A DNA stretch of 64,000 nucleotides, taken from positions 152,774,501 to 152,838,500 of the forward strand of contig NC_069384.1 in NCBI RefSeq assembly GCF_027475565.1, in the 5' to 3' direction. Position 1 is the stretch's first letter; the number at the start of each line of letters is the position of its first letter. A program made the translations under genes and the position numbers. Positions 21,838 to 33,403 of this stretch are shown piece after piece. The DNA is from Acinonyx jubatus (taxonomy: Eukaryota > Chordata > Mammalia > Carnivora > Felidae). The notes below the pieces were generated by a model that was given only the letters and a program-made list of their open reading frames with translations, searched no databases and was not told the DNA's origin.

Positions 21838-21959
21838 GAGTGACAGATATTGTAACTATCATCTGAAATTTGATTTTGTTCTCCCTCACAGAAACCTCAC
21901 CAGATTTCTGGTAGGGACGAGGCACCGTTCTACTGTGCCTGATTAAGCAAAAACAATCC

Positions 21960-23060
21960 ATTAGAACAACGCTATTTTGGATAGGGGACCAAAAACACAG
22001 GCAACAAAAGAAAAAAGAAAAAGAAAAGAAAATGGAATTACATTCAATTTAAAAACTCTGGCATGGCAAAGGAAGCAATCAGCAGGGGGAAAAGGTGACC
22101 TACAGGAGATTTCTCAAAATATTAAATATACAACAACCAACTGACCCACAGGATCTACTTATCCCACTTCTGAGTGCATGTCCAAAGGAAATGAATCAGT
22201 ATCTCAAAGAATTCCCTCCACCGCCATGTTCCTTGTAGCATTATTCACAATAGCCAAGGCATGGAAACAACCTAAATGTTCCTTCGAAAATGAATAAAGG
22301 AAATATAGTATTTACATACAAATGTTCTTCAGGCTTCAGGGAGATCCTGCCGTTTGTGGCAATATGCACAAACCGGAAGGACCTTACGCTAAGGGAAATA
22401 AGCCAGTCGCTGAAGAACAAATACAATATGATCCCACTATATGAAGAATCTAAAATAGACAAACTGGTAGGAACAGAGAGTAGGACAGTGGTTGCTAGTG
22501 GCTGGGGGGTGGGGGGCGGAGGGAAATGGGGAGATGTTGGTAAAAAGAGTACAAAGTTTCAGTTATGCAAGACGAATAAGTCCTAGAGATATACTTCACA
22601 GCATAATGCTTATAGTTAACAATACTGTATTGTATTGTACTGTCTTTCAAATTTAAAATTTGCTAAAAGGGTAGATCTATTTTTTTTTCTTTGGAGAAAG
22701 AGAGAGCACAAGCAGGGGAGAGGGGCAGAGGGATAAGCGAGAGAATCTTAAGCAGGCTCCCTGCGGAGCACAGAGCCTTACGCGGGGCTCCATCCCACAA
22801 CCCTGAGATCATGACCTGAGCTGGAATCAAAAGTTGGATGCTCAACTGACTGAGCCACCCACACGCGCTGCTAAGAAGGTAGGTCTTATGTTAAGTGTTC
22901 TTACCATATAGAAAAAAAAAAATAAGGAAGACAGGAGAAAATTTTGGCAGTGTTAGATATGTTTATGACATTGATTGTAGTTTGCTGTTTATGACATCAT
23001 ATATACAGCTCTTTGAATGTCAGTGATACCTCAAGAAAGTGGTTTAAAAAATAACCAAAC
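21960..23060 (+). mobile_element. Old LINE-1 3' end, plus strand, carrying a nested SINE
   Basis: AACTCTGGCATGGCAAAGGAAGC, GTAGCATTATTCACAATAGCC and GGAAATAAGCCAGTCGCTGAAG are ORF2-end motifs. A 3' UTR follows with TTATAGTTAACAATACTGTATTG and GCTAAAAGGGTAGATCT, typical of older placental LINE-1. The SINE at 22678-22869 splits the 3' UTR. Non-functional. Confidence 0.82.
22678..22869 (-). mobile_element. Older CAN-SINE, minus strand, nested in LINE-1 3' UTR
   Basis: GGGCTCCATCCCACAACCCTGAG and GAGCCACCCACACGCGC at the minus-strand head. GCTAAAAGGGTAGATCT (22662-22677) and GCTAAGAAGGTAGGTCT (22870-22886) form a diverged target duplication. The several differences between the copies indicate an older insertion. 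Confidence 0.9.
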
Positions 23061-24038
23061 AAAAAATCAACCACGAAAAATCCCAAAGCGTGAGCTGTCT
23101 CTAATAAAAGCTGTGGCATTTGCATTGTTAAGAACTCCGCAACGGCTCCAAATCTATGAAGCAATTCCTAATTACCACCTACAAAATTGACCTGCGAGGT
23201 AGATTAAATTCTAATTAGAAATGCAAATCCTGCTCAAGAAGAGACTACCTTAATCTATCAGTGATCCAGCTTGGCTGTCTGCGACTACCAGGAGATGAAT
23301 CATGCTTCACAATTCTTGAGTCTAGGGTAGTTGTTAGGAATCTGCTTATAAAAGTATTGTGACCTGTCCCATTGGCACATAAAATGAATCCATGCATTCG
23401 GTCACTCCATCCTGCACTCATATATGTGTCTGCTCCCATCTGATTGCTCTGTGTCAGTACATGAAGGAGAAAGGTTTTCTTCATACTCCAGTGGAAAGAT
23501 GGAGAAGTCAAGAGGTAGTTCCAATAGGTGCTGTTAAGTCCTACAATGCATCGTGTTGGAGGACTGTTATGTGCTCCAATGTCATGGACCATGTGGGTAG
23601 TGGGCAGTGCTCGTGAACCTAACCTGAAGCCATTGGGGAACACTTTGTAGCCAGTGGGCCATCTAAGAGACAGAGGAGAATGTTACCTGATCTTTCTCCT
23701 CTCAGCTATATGGCAGGGTGGTTAGAGAGTGGCGTGGTGGCGAAGTTCATAAATCAGGTGTGAGTAACTTACGGGTAGAGGAGATTATATTAAATTTAAG
23801 AATATGAAGAGCTCTAGCATCAGAGTCAAATGTTAAACAAACGTCACCGGTGGATGTTGAAGTTACCCAGAGTAATGACAGAGCTTGGAACGGAATGCAA
23901 GACGGTAAACCAGAAGACAAAGAATAGAATTGATCGATCGATTGATTAACCAGATTAGTCAAAGGGTGAAGGGTAGAGGGTGGGATCTTCAGGGTCACAG
24001 TATCCCTTTCCTTGAGGGTAGAAGAGAAAAAGGATCAA
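23061..24038. other. Non-coding stretch, no confident feature
   Basis: A 132-codon minus-strand frame (23245-23643) overlaps a 74-codon plus frame, with no recognisable domain in either. The sequence at 23380-23600 may be a relic of a dispersed element, but I could not match it. Confidence 0.4.
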
Positions 24039-24053
24039 GAGTTATGATGTCCA

Positions 24054-24273
24054 GGGGAGCCTGGGTGGCTCAGTCAGTTAAGTGTCTGACTTCAGCTCAA
24101 GTTATGATCTCGTGGTTCACGAGTTTGAGCCCCACGTCAGACTCTGGGCTGATGGCTCCGAGCCTGGAGCCTGCCTCAGATTCTGTGTCTCCCTCTCTCT
24201 CTGCTTCTCCCCCACTCACACTCTGTCTGTCTCTCTTTGTCTCTCTCAAAAATAAATAAAACTCATTAAAAAA
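24054..24273 (+). mobile_element. CAN-SINE, plus strand
   Basis: GGGGAGCCTGGGTGGCTCAG head, GTTTGAGCCCCACGTCAGAC B-box region, CT-rich block and AAAAATAAATAAAACTC tail. GAGTTATGATGTCCA (24039-24053) and GAATTATCCTGTCCA (24274-24288) are the diverged target duplication. Confidence 0.94.
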
Positions 24274-24288
24274 GAATTATCCTGTCCA

Positions 24289-25475
24289 ATATTATAGACA
24301 CAAGCACATTTGAATATTTAATTTAAATTAATCAAATGAAAGAAAAAATTAGTTCCTAAGTTACCCTAAACACTTTTCAAGTGCTCCATTGTCACATATA
24401 GCTAGCAGCTACCACATTGGACAACACGGATATAGAATACGTCTGTCACTGCACAAAGTCCTATGGCACAGAACTCTGAGAAATTCCAAGCTACCTCTAG
24501 AGCCTGAGGTATATGAAGTATAAAAGCCTATGCAGCACAAACGTGAGATAACTTCAGGGAGCAAATGCCTTCATTAGAAGAAAAAATTATATGTTAATGC
24601 CAGAGGAGAAGGGACACTTCAAAATGTTACGGAGAAAAAATGGGTTCCTTTGGGCGCAATGGAAAGCCTTGGGATGGAAGAAAGTAGACAGAGCTAGGGA
24701 CACAGGACAGAAAGGCTAAAAGAGATACATAGGCAAGGAGGTGAGGAAGAAAAGAGTCCACAACGAAGATGGAGACTGAGAAGTTGTTACGGGCAACGAG
24801 AAAGTTTCCAAATTAATTTTTTTGAGGATTCTTCTGGTAGAAAGGGAACTCAGGTCTGAGCCGCTTGCCCTTGAAAGAGAGGCATGTTCCATGTGAGCAG
24901 AACGAAAAAAGGGCTGTCCCTGCATGCTAAAAACTATAGCAACCTTTCCTGGGGTACAAGGTACTCACTGGAAAATGCCAATCTCTTTCTACCCAGATTG
25001 TTCTCAGGGGGGTTAGCCAAAAGCCACCGAGACTCCTAAGCCTCCAGCCAACACTTCAGATTTATAATAAATATCATTCATTTTACAAGTCATAAAACAC
25101 ACAGATATTTCTTAATCATGGACATTTAATGCTTTGGAGAATTGAATTAAGGCATTGTAAATTCTATTTAATGCTTGAAGATTATCTGAATTTACTCACG
25201 TCATTAGCCTGGAAAATCTTGTAAGATTTTTTTCCCTCCAGATCATTAGATAACTTTGGTTACATTATTTTTTTCAACATTCAGTGATTCATCAAAGTTT
25301 TATTGAATCCATCTCTGTAAAGGACATTGTGCTAGACATTTTTTTTTACTAGGATAATATATTTACCCTAACACCAACACCCCCAGGTAAATATTAGTAA
25401 TGCCCATTAAGAGAGGATCAGAGGTAAGTTAATCACTCAAGACTTACAGTTAGAAAGTACCACAGTCATAATTTC
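24289..25475. other. Non-coding stretch, possible MIR traces
   Basis: No gene-like frame. AGAGGATCAGAGGTAAGTTAATCACTCAAGACTTACAG near 25411-25448 resembles a reversed MIR core, weakly. The rest is unassigned. Confidence 0.4.
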
Positions 25476-26255
25476 ATCCAATAATTCATTCCTTCCACAA
25501 ATAATTTTTGAGTGACTACCACATATATGAAAAGCACTGTTTTAGATGCCACGGATATATCAGTGAACAAAAAAAACAGAGCCCTGGTGGCTGTGAGAGG
25601 AGAGTCAAGAGATGAATTTTAAAAAACCATGCCTGTGAGGTTAAGTGTTCTGAAACAAAGTGCAGGACACATAGAGTATTGGCAGGGTCATGTTTTATGT
25701 AAGCGAAAAACAAAGAATAATCTCTCCGATGAGTTTAAGTTTGAGCAGAGATCGGAATGAAAGGAAGGCGTGAATGATGAGGGATCTGGGGTAAGAGATT
25801 ATCTGGCAGAGAAGACAGCATGCAGGTCAGGGTGAGTGGAAATTAGATAATAAGGGAGAACAGAGAGCAGACGGTAGATAAATACCTTAAATCAGAAAAA
25901 CCAGTGCCTTAAAGGGCATCCATCATAAGGACTCTGGATTTTACAGAGGCAGAGAGGATCCATTGGCAGGGTTTAAGCAGAGGGTCAGACTGATTTAACT
26001 TACTTCCAATAGCCTCCCTCTGTGTGTTCTGATGGCCGGGGCCCAGGTGGTAACAAGGAGACCAATTGTGGGGTCATTGTAGCAACCCACAGAACAGATG
26101 ATGATGGCCCAGACCAGGTTCAAACCATCAGAGGGTGATTTCTGTAACTGCTGTGAAAGGTTCAATAGGATTTGCTGATGGACTGAATGAGAAGAGAGTC
26201 AAAGACTCCCAAGTGCAGTTGGTGAGACCAACGTGGTGTCATGATTTATAAAGAT
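25476..26255 (+). mobile_element. Ancient L2-like repeat
   Basis: ATTCATTCCTTCCACAAATAATTTTTGAGTGACTACCACATATATG through GTGAACAAAAAAAACAGAGCCCTGG resembles the widespread mammalian pattern of an element around a cap-like CATTCAACAAATATT block. Further landmarks follow in the expected order: TTTGAGCAGAGATCGGAATGAAAGG, GACTCTGGATTTTACAG, GGTTTAAGCAGAGGGTCAGACTG, TGTAGCAACCCACAG, GATGATGGCCCAGACC. The class name is my best guess. Confidence 0.55.
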
Positions 26256-27154
26256 AGAAAGGTGGCAGGATCATACAGAGACGAGGAAAAATCAGAGGCG
26301 TGCCAAGGGAACGATGGCACGTCATTTTCAGGGAAGGAAAACCCTAACTTACCAACAAGATTCCAGTTGAGTTTTCCTCGCCGAAATGAACAGGGCCGTG
26401 CGGCCTACGGTTGTGATGACCGCTTCACTCTGCGAAATTCTCAGCAACTCGGACTCCTTTCAGCATTGGTGGGTGGGGGGGCTTGATCTTCAAAACGCCA
26501 AACCTGCAGGCTCATTCCAATCACCAGAAAACATTAAAAAGGCAAGAGGGAAGTAGGGCACAGTGTGCCCAACAGCACCTCCTTTCAGGGAAAAGATAAA
26601 GGACGTTATCACACTGGCACACATAGCTGAAAGGGCTGCAAGAAATATATACGTTTTTTTGTTTCTTCTAAATAGGCATACGCCCAGCCAAGTAGTCATT
26701 GACTGTAAAGAAAGGGAGAGGAATAAAAGGGATAAAGCTGATTTTCCTAAGGGCATGCAGGCAAAACGTGGGAAGGATTTTCTCAGGGAATGTATGATCC
26801 TCATTGAGCAGGTGTTAACTCTTAAAAATCTTTTAACTTCTTTCAGCCGTTCTGATGTTTCAGGAAAAATGTGCGGTGTATTTACAGGCGAGAGGGAGAG
26901 TCAGGGCAAGTTCAAACCACTCAGGTATGGATCGCAGGGATCTCGAGAGGAGGGCAGAAAGAGGAATCTCATTCAGTACGTTCATGTTTGTCGTGGAAAC
27001 CTCAGCAGTGACTTATCTTAGGTCCCACCACTGGTTAGAAGCCAGGGCAGGAGAAAAATTTAAATTTCAGGTGGTGAGAACCTCCACATGTTCAACATTG
27101 GTACCCAAGTACTGAAAATGGATTGATTAGAGTTTGCGATGCATCTGTGATGTT
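26256..27154. other. Non-coding stretch with overlapping open frames
   Basis: Open frames of 152 codons (26563-27021, plus) and 104 codons (26490-26804, minus) overlap, but neither shows a recognisable domain or splice context. A G-run lies at 26473-26480. I leave the stretch unassigned. Confidence 0.4.
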
Positions 27155-27709
27155 TTATATACAATATTTTTAAAAATTATTTTTATCGATATGTAATGGA
27201 CATAGAACATTGGGTGAGCTTAAGGTCCAACAACATGTTGATTTGATACAATTACACATGGCAATATGATTGCCACTCCAGCTTTAGCTAACATCTCTAT
27301 CATTTCACATAATTACAGTTTATTTTTCTATGGTGGGAACAATTCAGACCTAGTCTCTTAATGACCTTGAAATTTATATCGCAGTATTGTGTCTGTAATC
27401 TCTATGCAGTACGTTAGATCTCCAGGAGTTACTTCTCTACAAGGTCCAACTTGGTACCCTTAAACAGTGTATCTCCAATTCCCCTCTGCCCCAGCCTCCG
27501 ATAACTACCAGTCTACTCTGTTTTTACTAGTTGGGCTGTTTTAGATGCCACATATTAACGACATCGTACAATATTTGTCTTTTTCTGACTCATCTCACCT
27601 AGCATAATGCCCTCAAGGTCCATCCATGCTATTGCAAATGGCAGGATTTCCTTCCTTCTCGTGGCTTAATGATATATAATGTTTCATTTTGTGTGGGTGA
27701 ATACATACA

Positions 27710-27787
27710 TATAGATATAGATGATATAGATAGATAGATATAGATATAGATATAGATATAGATATAGATATAATTTGCGTGTGTATA

Positions 27788-27822
<35 letters not shown>

Positions 27823-27823
27823 A
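27710..27823. repeat. Compound microsatellite (GATATA)n and (TG)n
   Basis: GATATA/GATA units run at 27710-27772, then a short spacer, then an uninterrupted TG array at about 27792-27822. Both grew inside the LINE-1 at a position that is TA-rich in the parent element. Confidence 0.93.
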
Positions 27824-28002
27824 TCACGACTTCTTTATCCACTCATCTGATGGTGGACACTTAAGTTGTTTAAATATCTTGGCCATTGTGAATAATGCTA
27901 CAATAAACACGGGAGTCCAAATATCTCTTCCCAAACCTGTTTTCATTTCCTTTGTGTATATACCCAGAAGTGGGATTGCTGGATCATACAAGTAGTTCAA
28001 CT

Positions 28003-28212
28003 TTTATTTATTTGTTTTCTTTAGAGAGAAAGAGAGAGAACACATGTGAGTACGAGAGAGGGGCAAAGAGGGGCAAAGAGGGAGAGAAGCTTAAGCAGGC
28101 TCCATGTTCAGGGCAGAGTCAAATGCAGGGCTCAATCCCAGGACCCTGGGATCATGACCTGAGCCAAATTCGAGAGTCGGACGCTCAGCCGACTAAGCCA
28201 CCCAGCCACCCC
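28003..28212 (-). mobile_element. CAN-SINE, minus strand, nested in LINE-1
   Basis: Minus-strand head at 28195-28212 with altered GGGGTGGCTGGGTGGCTTAG, GGATCATGACCTGAGCC and GA-rich body. GAGGGGCAAA occurs twice in tandem (28060-28080), a small internal duplication. The tail side is TTTATTTATTTG. It lacks the TGACAGC block, so it is an older type. Confidence 0.9.
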
Positions 28213-28441
28213 TCTATTTTTAATTTTTTGAGGCAAGTCCACACTATTTTCCATAGTGACTGGATCAATTTACATTTCCAGAAAGGCAGAGCAAGTGCCT
28301 GAGGGGTAAAGCCTTCAGGATACAGGCTAGGCAAACAGGTAGCTATGGTCTCCCAGGTGACTTTCCAGGCCCTTTGCTACTTCTGGGCACCGCCCAGAGG
28401 AACAACTGAACCCAAGGATATACAATGGAAAGTCTCCTTTC

Positions 28442-28564
28442 GGGGAGCCTGGGTAGTTCAGTCAGTTAAGCATCAGACTCTTGATTTCAGCTCAGGTCGT
28501 GATCTCACAGTTGTGAGATTGAGCCCCACACGGGGCTCCATACTGAGATTGGAGCCTGTTTGGG

Positions 28565-28606
<42 letters not shown>

Positions 28607-28725
28607 CTCTCTCTGCTCCTACCCAACCAAATAAAAATTCCAAAAAAAATTCCAAAAAAAATAAGAAAGAAAGAAAAGACGAGAAAAGAAAAGAAAAGAA
28701 AAGAAAAGAAAAGAAAAGAGAAAAG
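28442..28725 (+). mobile_element. CAN-SINE, plus strand, with expanded CT and AAAAG tracts
   Basis: GGGGAGCCTGGGTAGTTCAG head, TCTTGATTTCAGCTCAGG variant (older type), CT microsatellite at 28567-28600 and an unusual tail: AAATTCC duplications followed by (AAAAG)n at about 28680-28723. GAAAGTCTCCTTT before and GAAAAGTGCTTTT after may be the target duplication. Confidence 0.9.
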
Positions 28726-28729
28726 TGCT

Positions 28730-29610
28730 TTTGGTTTGCTATGGCAGTGGACCCTATTTGAGTTGGATCGGAACACCAGGTGCCTATACCAGAAGCCCAA
28801 GTTACCTCCCAGCCTTGGGACTCTGGAAATGGACAGACTTACAGCCTGAGCAGGTGCATTTGACTCCCCCAAAATGGCCTCCGGTACTGCAGCCCCATCA
28901 CAGCTATTGGGCCAGACCCCTGTCCCCCACAGCTCCAGGCCCCTTGGGTGAGCTTCAGCTGCCCTGTGACTTTGCCCTGGGGAGGGGATGTCAATGAGGA
29001 CTTGGGTTTGCTGGGTCTGTGGTGTGAACCAAGGTCCTTTTTGAGGAGACTGGGAGGAGAGGCGTCAGGCACCAGGGCCCCTAGAACTTTCCCATCCCAG
29101 GGCTCTCCTGCTGCTGTAGAACTCCCCACAGCCCGGGAGATTTAGCCTCCTCTGAGAAGAGGGGTTGTAACAGCAGCTTCTCCAGCCTGAATGCACCTTC
29201 CTCAGAACTGCCCCGATGCCCAGCACATCCCAGCCGCTCCTTGTGGACCTCTGCTCACTCTCCCCTCCATGCTAACACATCCGAGCCACAAAGTGCTCTC
29301 TGTGGTCTCCGGCCCCCCTCTCTTTCCCTTAGGGGCAAACCCTGCCCTCTACCCACCTGGACCAGGCAGGAAGGGAAGGGAAGGGAAGACTACAAACAAA
29401 GTAACATGCGGTAAGTCCTATTTTTCCATAGGCCATTGCCAATTACTATTTTTCAAGCTATGAACAAGCTTTTGAATACCATTTTTGCTCATTTCTTAAT
29501 TGCAAGTAGCCATTCTGCTCTTTGAAAGGTCATTCCATAAAAGAAAGCTTTTGTCATGGTTGAGGCCTTTAGAGAAAAGGGGAGAAAGCATTACTCATTA
29601 GAAATAATGA
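28730..29610. other. GC-rich unassigned block, no gene recognised
   Basis: The part at 28780-29390 is clearly richer in G and C than its surroundings but poor in CpG, so it is not a CpG island. Short open frames exist on both strands (90, 96 and 65 codons) without domain signatures. A (GGGAA)n-like run ends it near 29370-29388. It may be a LINE-1 5' region, a degraded retrocopy or single-copy DNA; I cannot decide. Confidence 0.4.
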
Positions 29611-29621
29611 GATTCACCCCT

Positions 29622-31640
29622 TTTTCATTGAGGTATAATTGATAGAACATGAGTTTCAGATGTACAGCCTGGTGATTCCATACTTGTATCTATTGCAAAA
29701 TGGTCACCCCAGTAAGACCAGTTCATGTGGGTCACCACACAGAGTTACACATTTTTTTCTCATGATGCGAACTTCCAAGATCCCTTCTTTTAGCTACTTT
29801 CAAAAATGCAATATGGTGTTAAAGATAGTCACATGACTTATTCATTTTACAACTGGATTTGTGTACCTTTTGACCTCCTTCCCTTATTTTACCTATGCCT
29901 CCCACCCCTCACCTCAGACACCCAGCAATCTATTCTCTATATGCATAAGCTCAGGGGGTGTGGGGGTCTTTTTTGGGTTTTGGTTTGGTTTTGGTTTTGG
30001 TTTGTTTTTAGCTTCTACATATAAGTAAGATCATATATAAGTACCTTTTCCTGTCTGACATATCTCACTTAACGTAATGTCCCCGAGGTGTCCGTCCATG
30101 TTGCAAATGGCAGTATTTCATTCTTTTTATGGCTGAATGTTTATAATATTCCACTATTATATCATTATGTAATAGAGCATATAATAAATATTAATATATT
30201 CTATTAAATAATATATAATCATATAAACATTTATCATATATAAATATATATTTATATATTTCTTTATCCATTCATCCACCGATTTACCCACTAACAAACC
30301 TTGAGGTTGTATCTATGTCTTGGCTAATGTACATGATGCAGCGATGAACATGAGGCTTTAGGTATCTTTTTAAATTAGCGTGTTCATTTTCTTCAGATAA
30401 ATACCCAGAAGTGAAATTATTGGATCATATGCTCATTCAATTTTTAACTTTTAAAGAAACTTCCATACGATGTTTTCATAGTGGCTGCACAAATTTGTAT
30501 TCACACCAACAGTGCGCAAGAGTTTCCTTCTTTCCTCATCCTTGCCAACCCTGGTTGTTTGTCTTTTTTATGGCAGCCATTTTAGCAGGTGTGAGGTGAT
30601 ATCTCATGGTTTGGGTTTGCATTTCTCTGACGATGAATGATGTTGAGCATCTTTTCATGTGTCTTTGGAAAAATATGCCTTCTTTGGAAAAATATCTATT
30701 CAGATGTTTTACCCATCTTTAAATTGGATGTTTGGGTTTGTTTTTGTTTTTTGCTGTGGAGTTGTATGAGTTCTTCATATATTTTTGGATGTCAGCCCCT
30801 TATCAAATCTATGATTTGCAAATATTTTCTTTTATTCAGTAGGTTGCCTTTTCATTTTGCTGATGGTTGCCTTTCTGTGCAGAAGCTTTTTAGTTTGATG
30901 TAGTTCTACTTGTTTATTTTTGCTTTTGGTATCAATCCAAAAAAATATCACCAAAATCCATGTCGAGAAGCTGACCCCCTATGTTTTCTTATATACTTCA
31001 GGTCTTACATTCAAGTGTTTCATCCATTTTGAGTTAATTTTTGTGTATGATATAAGAAAGTGGCCCAGGTTCATTCTTTGGCACGTCGCTGTCCAGTGTC
31101 CCCAACACCATTTATTGAGGAGATGGTCTGTCACTGAATAATCTTGGCTCCTGTGTCATAAATTGATTAACTACCTGTTTTATTTCTGGGCTCTCTGTTC
31201 TATTCCATTGATCTATGTGTCTGTTTTAATGTTAGTGCTCTACTGTTTTGACCACTGTTTTGATTACTACGGTTTTGTAATAGAATTTGAAATCAGGGAA
31301 CATAATGCTTCCAGCCCGTTCTTCCTTCTCGAGATTGCTTTGGCTATTCAGGACCTTTTGTGGCTCCATACAAACTTTAAGATTGTTCTATTTCTGTGAA
31401 AAATGCCATTGGAATTTTGGTAGGGATTTTATTGAATCTGTAGATTCTTTGGATGGTAGGGACATTTTAACACTATTAGTTCATGAGCATGAAGTATTTG
31501 CGTTTCTTCAATTTCTTTTATGAATGTCTTAAATTTTTCACTGTATAGCTCTTTTACCTCTCTGGTTAAATTTGTTCCTAGATATTTTTTGATGAAATTG
31601 TAAATGGGATTGCTTTCTTAATTTCTATTTCTGATAGTCT
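29622..31640 (-). mobile_element. Long LINE-1 3' part (about 2 kb), minus strand
   Basis: A reversed 3' UTR starts at TTCATTGAGGTATAATTGAT. The ORF2 end follows (CATTCATCCACCGATTTACCC, AAATACCCAGAAGTGAAATTATTGG), then a long, nearly collinear ORF2 stretch to 31640 (GAGTTCTTCATATATTTTTGG, CCCAACACCATTTATTGAGGAG, TTCTATTCCATTGATCTATGTG, TCCTAGATATTTTTTGATG). A TTTGGTTTTGG run at 29976-30004 and a small tandem duplication of CTTTGGAAAAATAT (30663-30695) are local changes. No open frame survives. Confidence 0.9.
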
Positions 31641-32066
31641 GGTGTATAAATATGCAATAATTTCTGTTTATCGATAATAACATCTCCTTCCATGTAGATA
31701 TAATAGCTATGCAAACTAATATATGAGAGTACAGATGGGTTTGTCACATTTTTACCAGCATGACATTAATTTAAAATATTGTGTAGGGCTCTTTAGCTCT
31801 CCACACAAGTGGGAAATGCATCCCATTATATGTATAGATATAGTTAAGGTGTATATACAAAAATATACATATATTTAAATATGCATTTAATATGCACACA
31901 TACATGTATAGATAGGTAATAAATGAGTTTAAATATATATCTATAGACCAAGATATGTGGAAGAAAGTACAAAGATTAAGATGATTATGATACTGTTTCT
32001 GGATTTTTTTCTTTTGCTTTCCCTATACTTGTCTATTTTCTGCAATAAACATGCAGAACAATACTA
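31641..32066. other. AT-rich stretch, nothing recognised
   Basis: TATA/TACATA-rich sequence (31820-31945) without gene-like frames. Confidence 0.5.
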
Positions 32067-32272
32067 GGGGTGCCTGGGTGACTCAGTCGGTTAAGTGTCC
32101 GACTTTGGCTCAGGTCGTGATCCCGTGGTTCATGAGTTCGAGCCCCACGTCGGCCTCTGTGCTGACAGCTCGGAGCCTGGAGCCTGCTTTGGATTCTGTG
32201 TCTCCCTCTCTCTCTGCCCCTCCCCCTCTTACACTGTCTCTGTCTCAGAAAACAAATAAACACTAAAAAAAA
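32067..32272 (+). mobile_element. CAN-SINE, plus strand
   Basis: GGGGTGCCTGGGTGACTCAG head, GAGTTCGAGCCCCACGTCGG B-box region, GTGCTGACAGCTCGGAGCC, CT-rich block and AAACAAATAAACACTAAAAAAAA tail. Near-consensus felid copy; target duplication not resolved. Confidence 0.95.
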
Positions 32273-33031
32273 CCATGAATGACTAACCGTATAAAAATTA
32301 ACATATGCATTTAAAAATACTGATCAAGATCCATTAATTTGATTTCAGGGTCTACTAATGTGGTGTGACCCAGAGTTTTCAAAACTGCTCCGTTTCAACC
32401 TTACAACTGCCATTTAATCCCTTTTTATACACTTAAACTCAGTAGATACTAAGTGTTTTCAAAAATTCCTCCAAGACCAGAGAACTGGCCACCTCATTGC
32501 CATTCAGCTTCCATCGTGTTTAACTGTTAGACAGTTCTTCCTTGGTCTGAACAAAATAGTGCTGTCTTCCTTTAAAATATGATGCTGACTCTATTTTTGG
32601 ATGCCCTGATAATAAAACTCATCTTTCTTCCACAGGTTAATCTTTCGCTTTTAAAAACATAGCTACTATATACCCCTAATTGTTCTCTTTTACAAGCTAA
32701 ATATCCCTAGTCTCTTGCTTGATCCTAATGCCTTAGCAGAACTAGTTACACTTGTAGGAAGGAAACCCCAGTGAAAATTTCCTATATTCTTATGAATCAG
32801 AAGAGGAAATATTCCAGGTAGTAATCGTGACCCAAACCAAAGTGGTAATGGATGGGGTAGTGTATTTAGATGTGGGGGAGGGCCAAAAATGTGACACATC
32901 AATATATAATGCAGACATCTTGGCGAAAGTATTCTTTGAAACTCCCTTGCAAGACTTAGAATTTCCTAGAAAATATACATTGCATTTTCTATTTATTTAC
33001 TCATTTACAGCAATCTAACTCTTGGTCATAT
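32273..33031. other. Non-coding stretch, nothing recognised
   Basis: No convincing reading frame or transposon. The part at 32440-32720 may be an ancient repeat, but I could not match it. Confidence 0.45.
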
Positions 33032-33051
33032 TGTTTTTGCACTATTTATTT

Positions 33052-33403
33052 TGAAAGGGTGGGCCTACGCCGGCCAACTCCATCTTGTTGTGTGTCCTTC
33101 ACCTAGACCACGCCTCCTCCCCTTGAGTAACCTCCCGCTCACCCATTCAAACTTCCTGATCAAAACACGCCCCTTCCCCAACCAATCGGCCGAGGCCACG
33201 CCCCTTCCCCAGCCAATCGGCTGCCCCTAGACCCCTATAAAACCTTTGTGCTTTTGAAACTCGCTCTCTTTCCCTGGTATCTCACCACTGCGTCGGTGCA
33301 GGTAGGGGATTGAGCTCGAGCTAGCTTGAATAAAGGCTCTTTGCTTTTGCATCGGACTCGGCTCCCTAGTGGTCTTTGGGGATCACGAATTCTGGGCATA
33401 ACA
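33052..33403 (+). mobile_element. Solo retroviral LTR, gammaretrovirus-like (352 bp)
   Basis: Begins TGAAAGGG and ends ATAACA, flanked by the 4-bp duplication ATTT (33048-33051 and 33404-33407), the size expected for gammaretroviruses. U3 carries a 31-bp direct repeat (33166-33196 and 33197-33227), each copy with CACGCCCC and a CCAAT box (33182-33186, 33213-33217). TATAAAA lies at 33236-33242 and AATAAA at 33329-33334. No internal gag, pol or env sequence is present, so it is a solo LTR left by recombination between two LTRs. Fully diagnostic parts are intact enough to suggest a fairly recent age. Confidence 0.9.
33212..33242 (+). promoter_or_regulatory. LTR promoter core (CCAAT box and TATA box)
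   Basis: CCAAT at 33213-33217 precedes TATAAAA at 33236-33242 by about 19 bases. In retroviral LTRs this arrangement drives Pol II transcription starting some 25-30 bases downstream, here around 33265-33272. The polyadenylation signal at 33329-33334 follows. Activity in the host is unknown. Confidence 0.7.

Larger units (their letters stand above)
27155..28290 (-). mobile_element. LINE-1 3' end, minus strand, with microsatellites and a nested SINE
   Basis: Reverse-complemented 3' UTR (27155-27530), then ORF2 end (TCACCTAGCATAATGCCCTC, GTCCATCCATGCTATTGCAAATGG, ACAATAAACACGGGAGTCC, CCCAGAAGTGGGATTGCTGG). It resumes after the SINE with CCACACTATTTTCCATAGTG (28230-28257 region). An older placental subfamily judging by divergence. 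Confidence 0.85.

Noticed and set aside
26563..27021. 152-codon frame
   Set aside because: Overlapping frames on both strands, no recognisable domain, no conservation evidence available.
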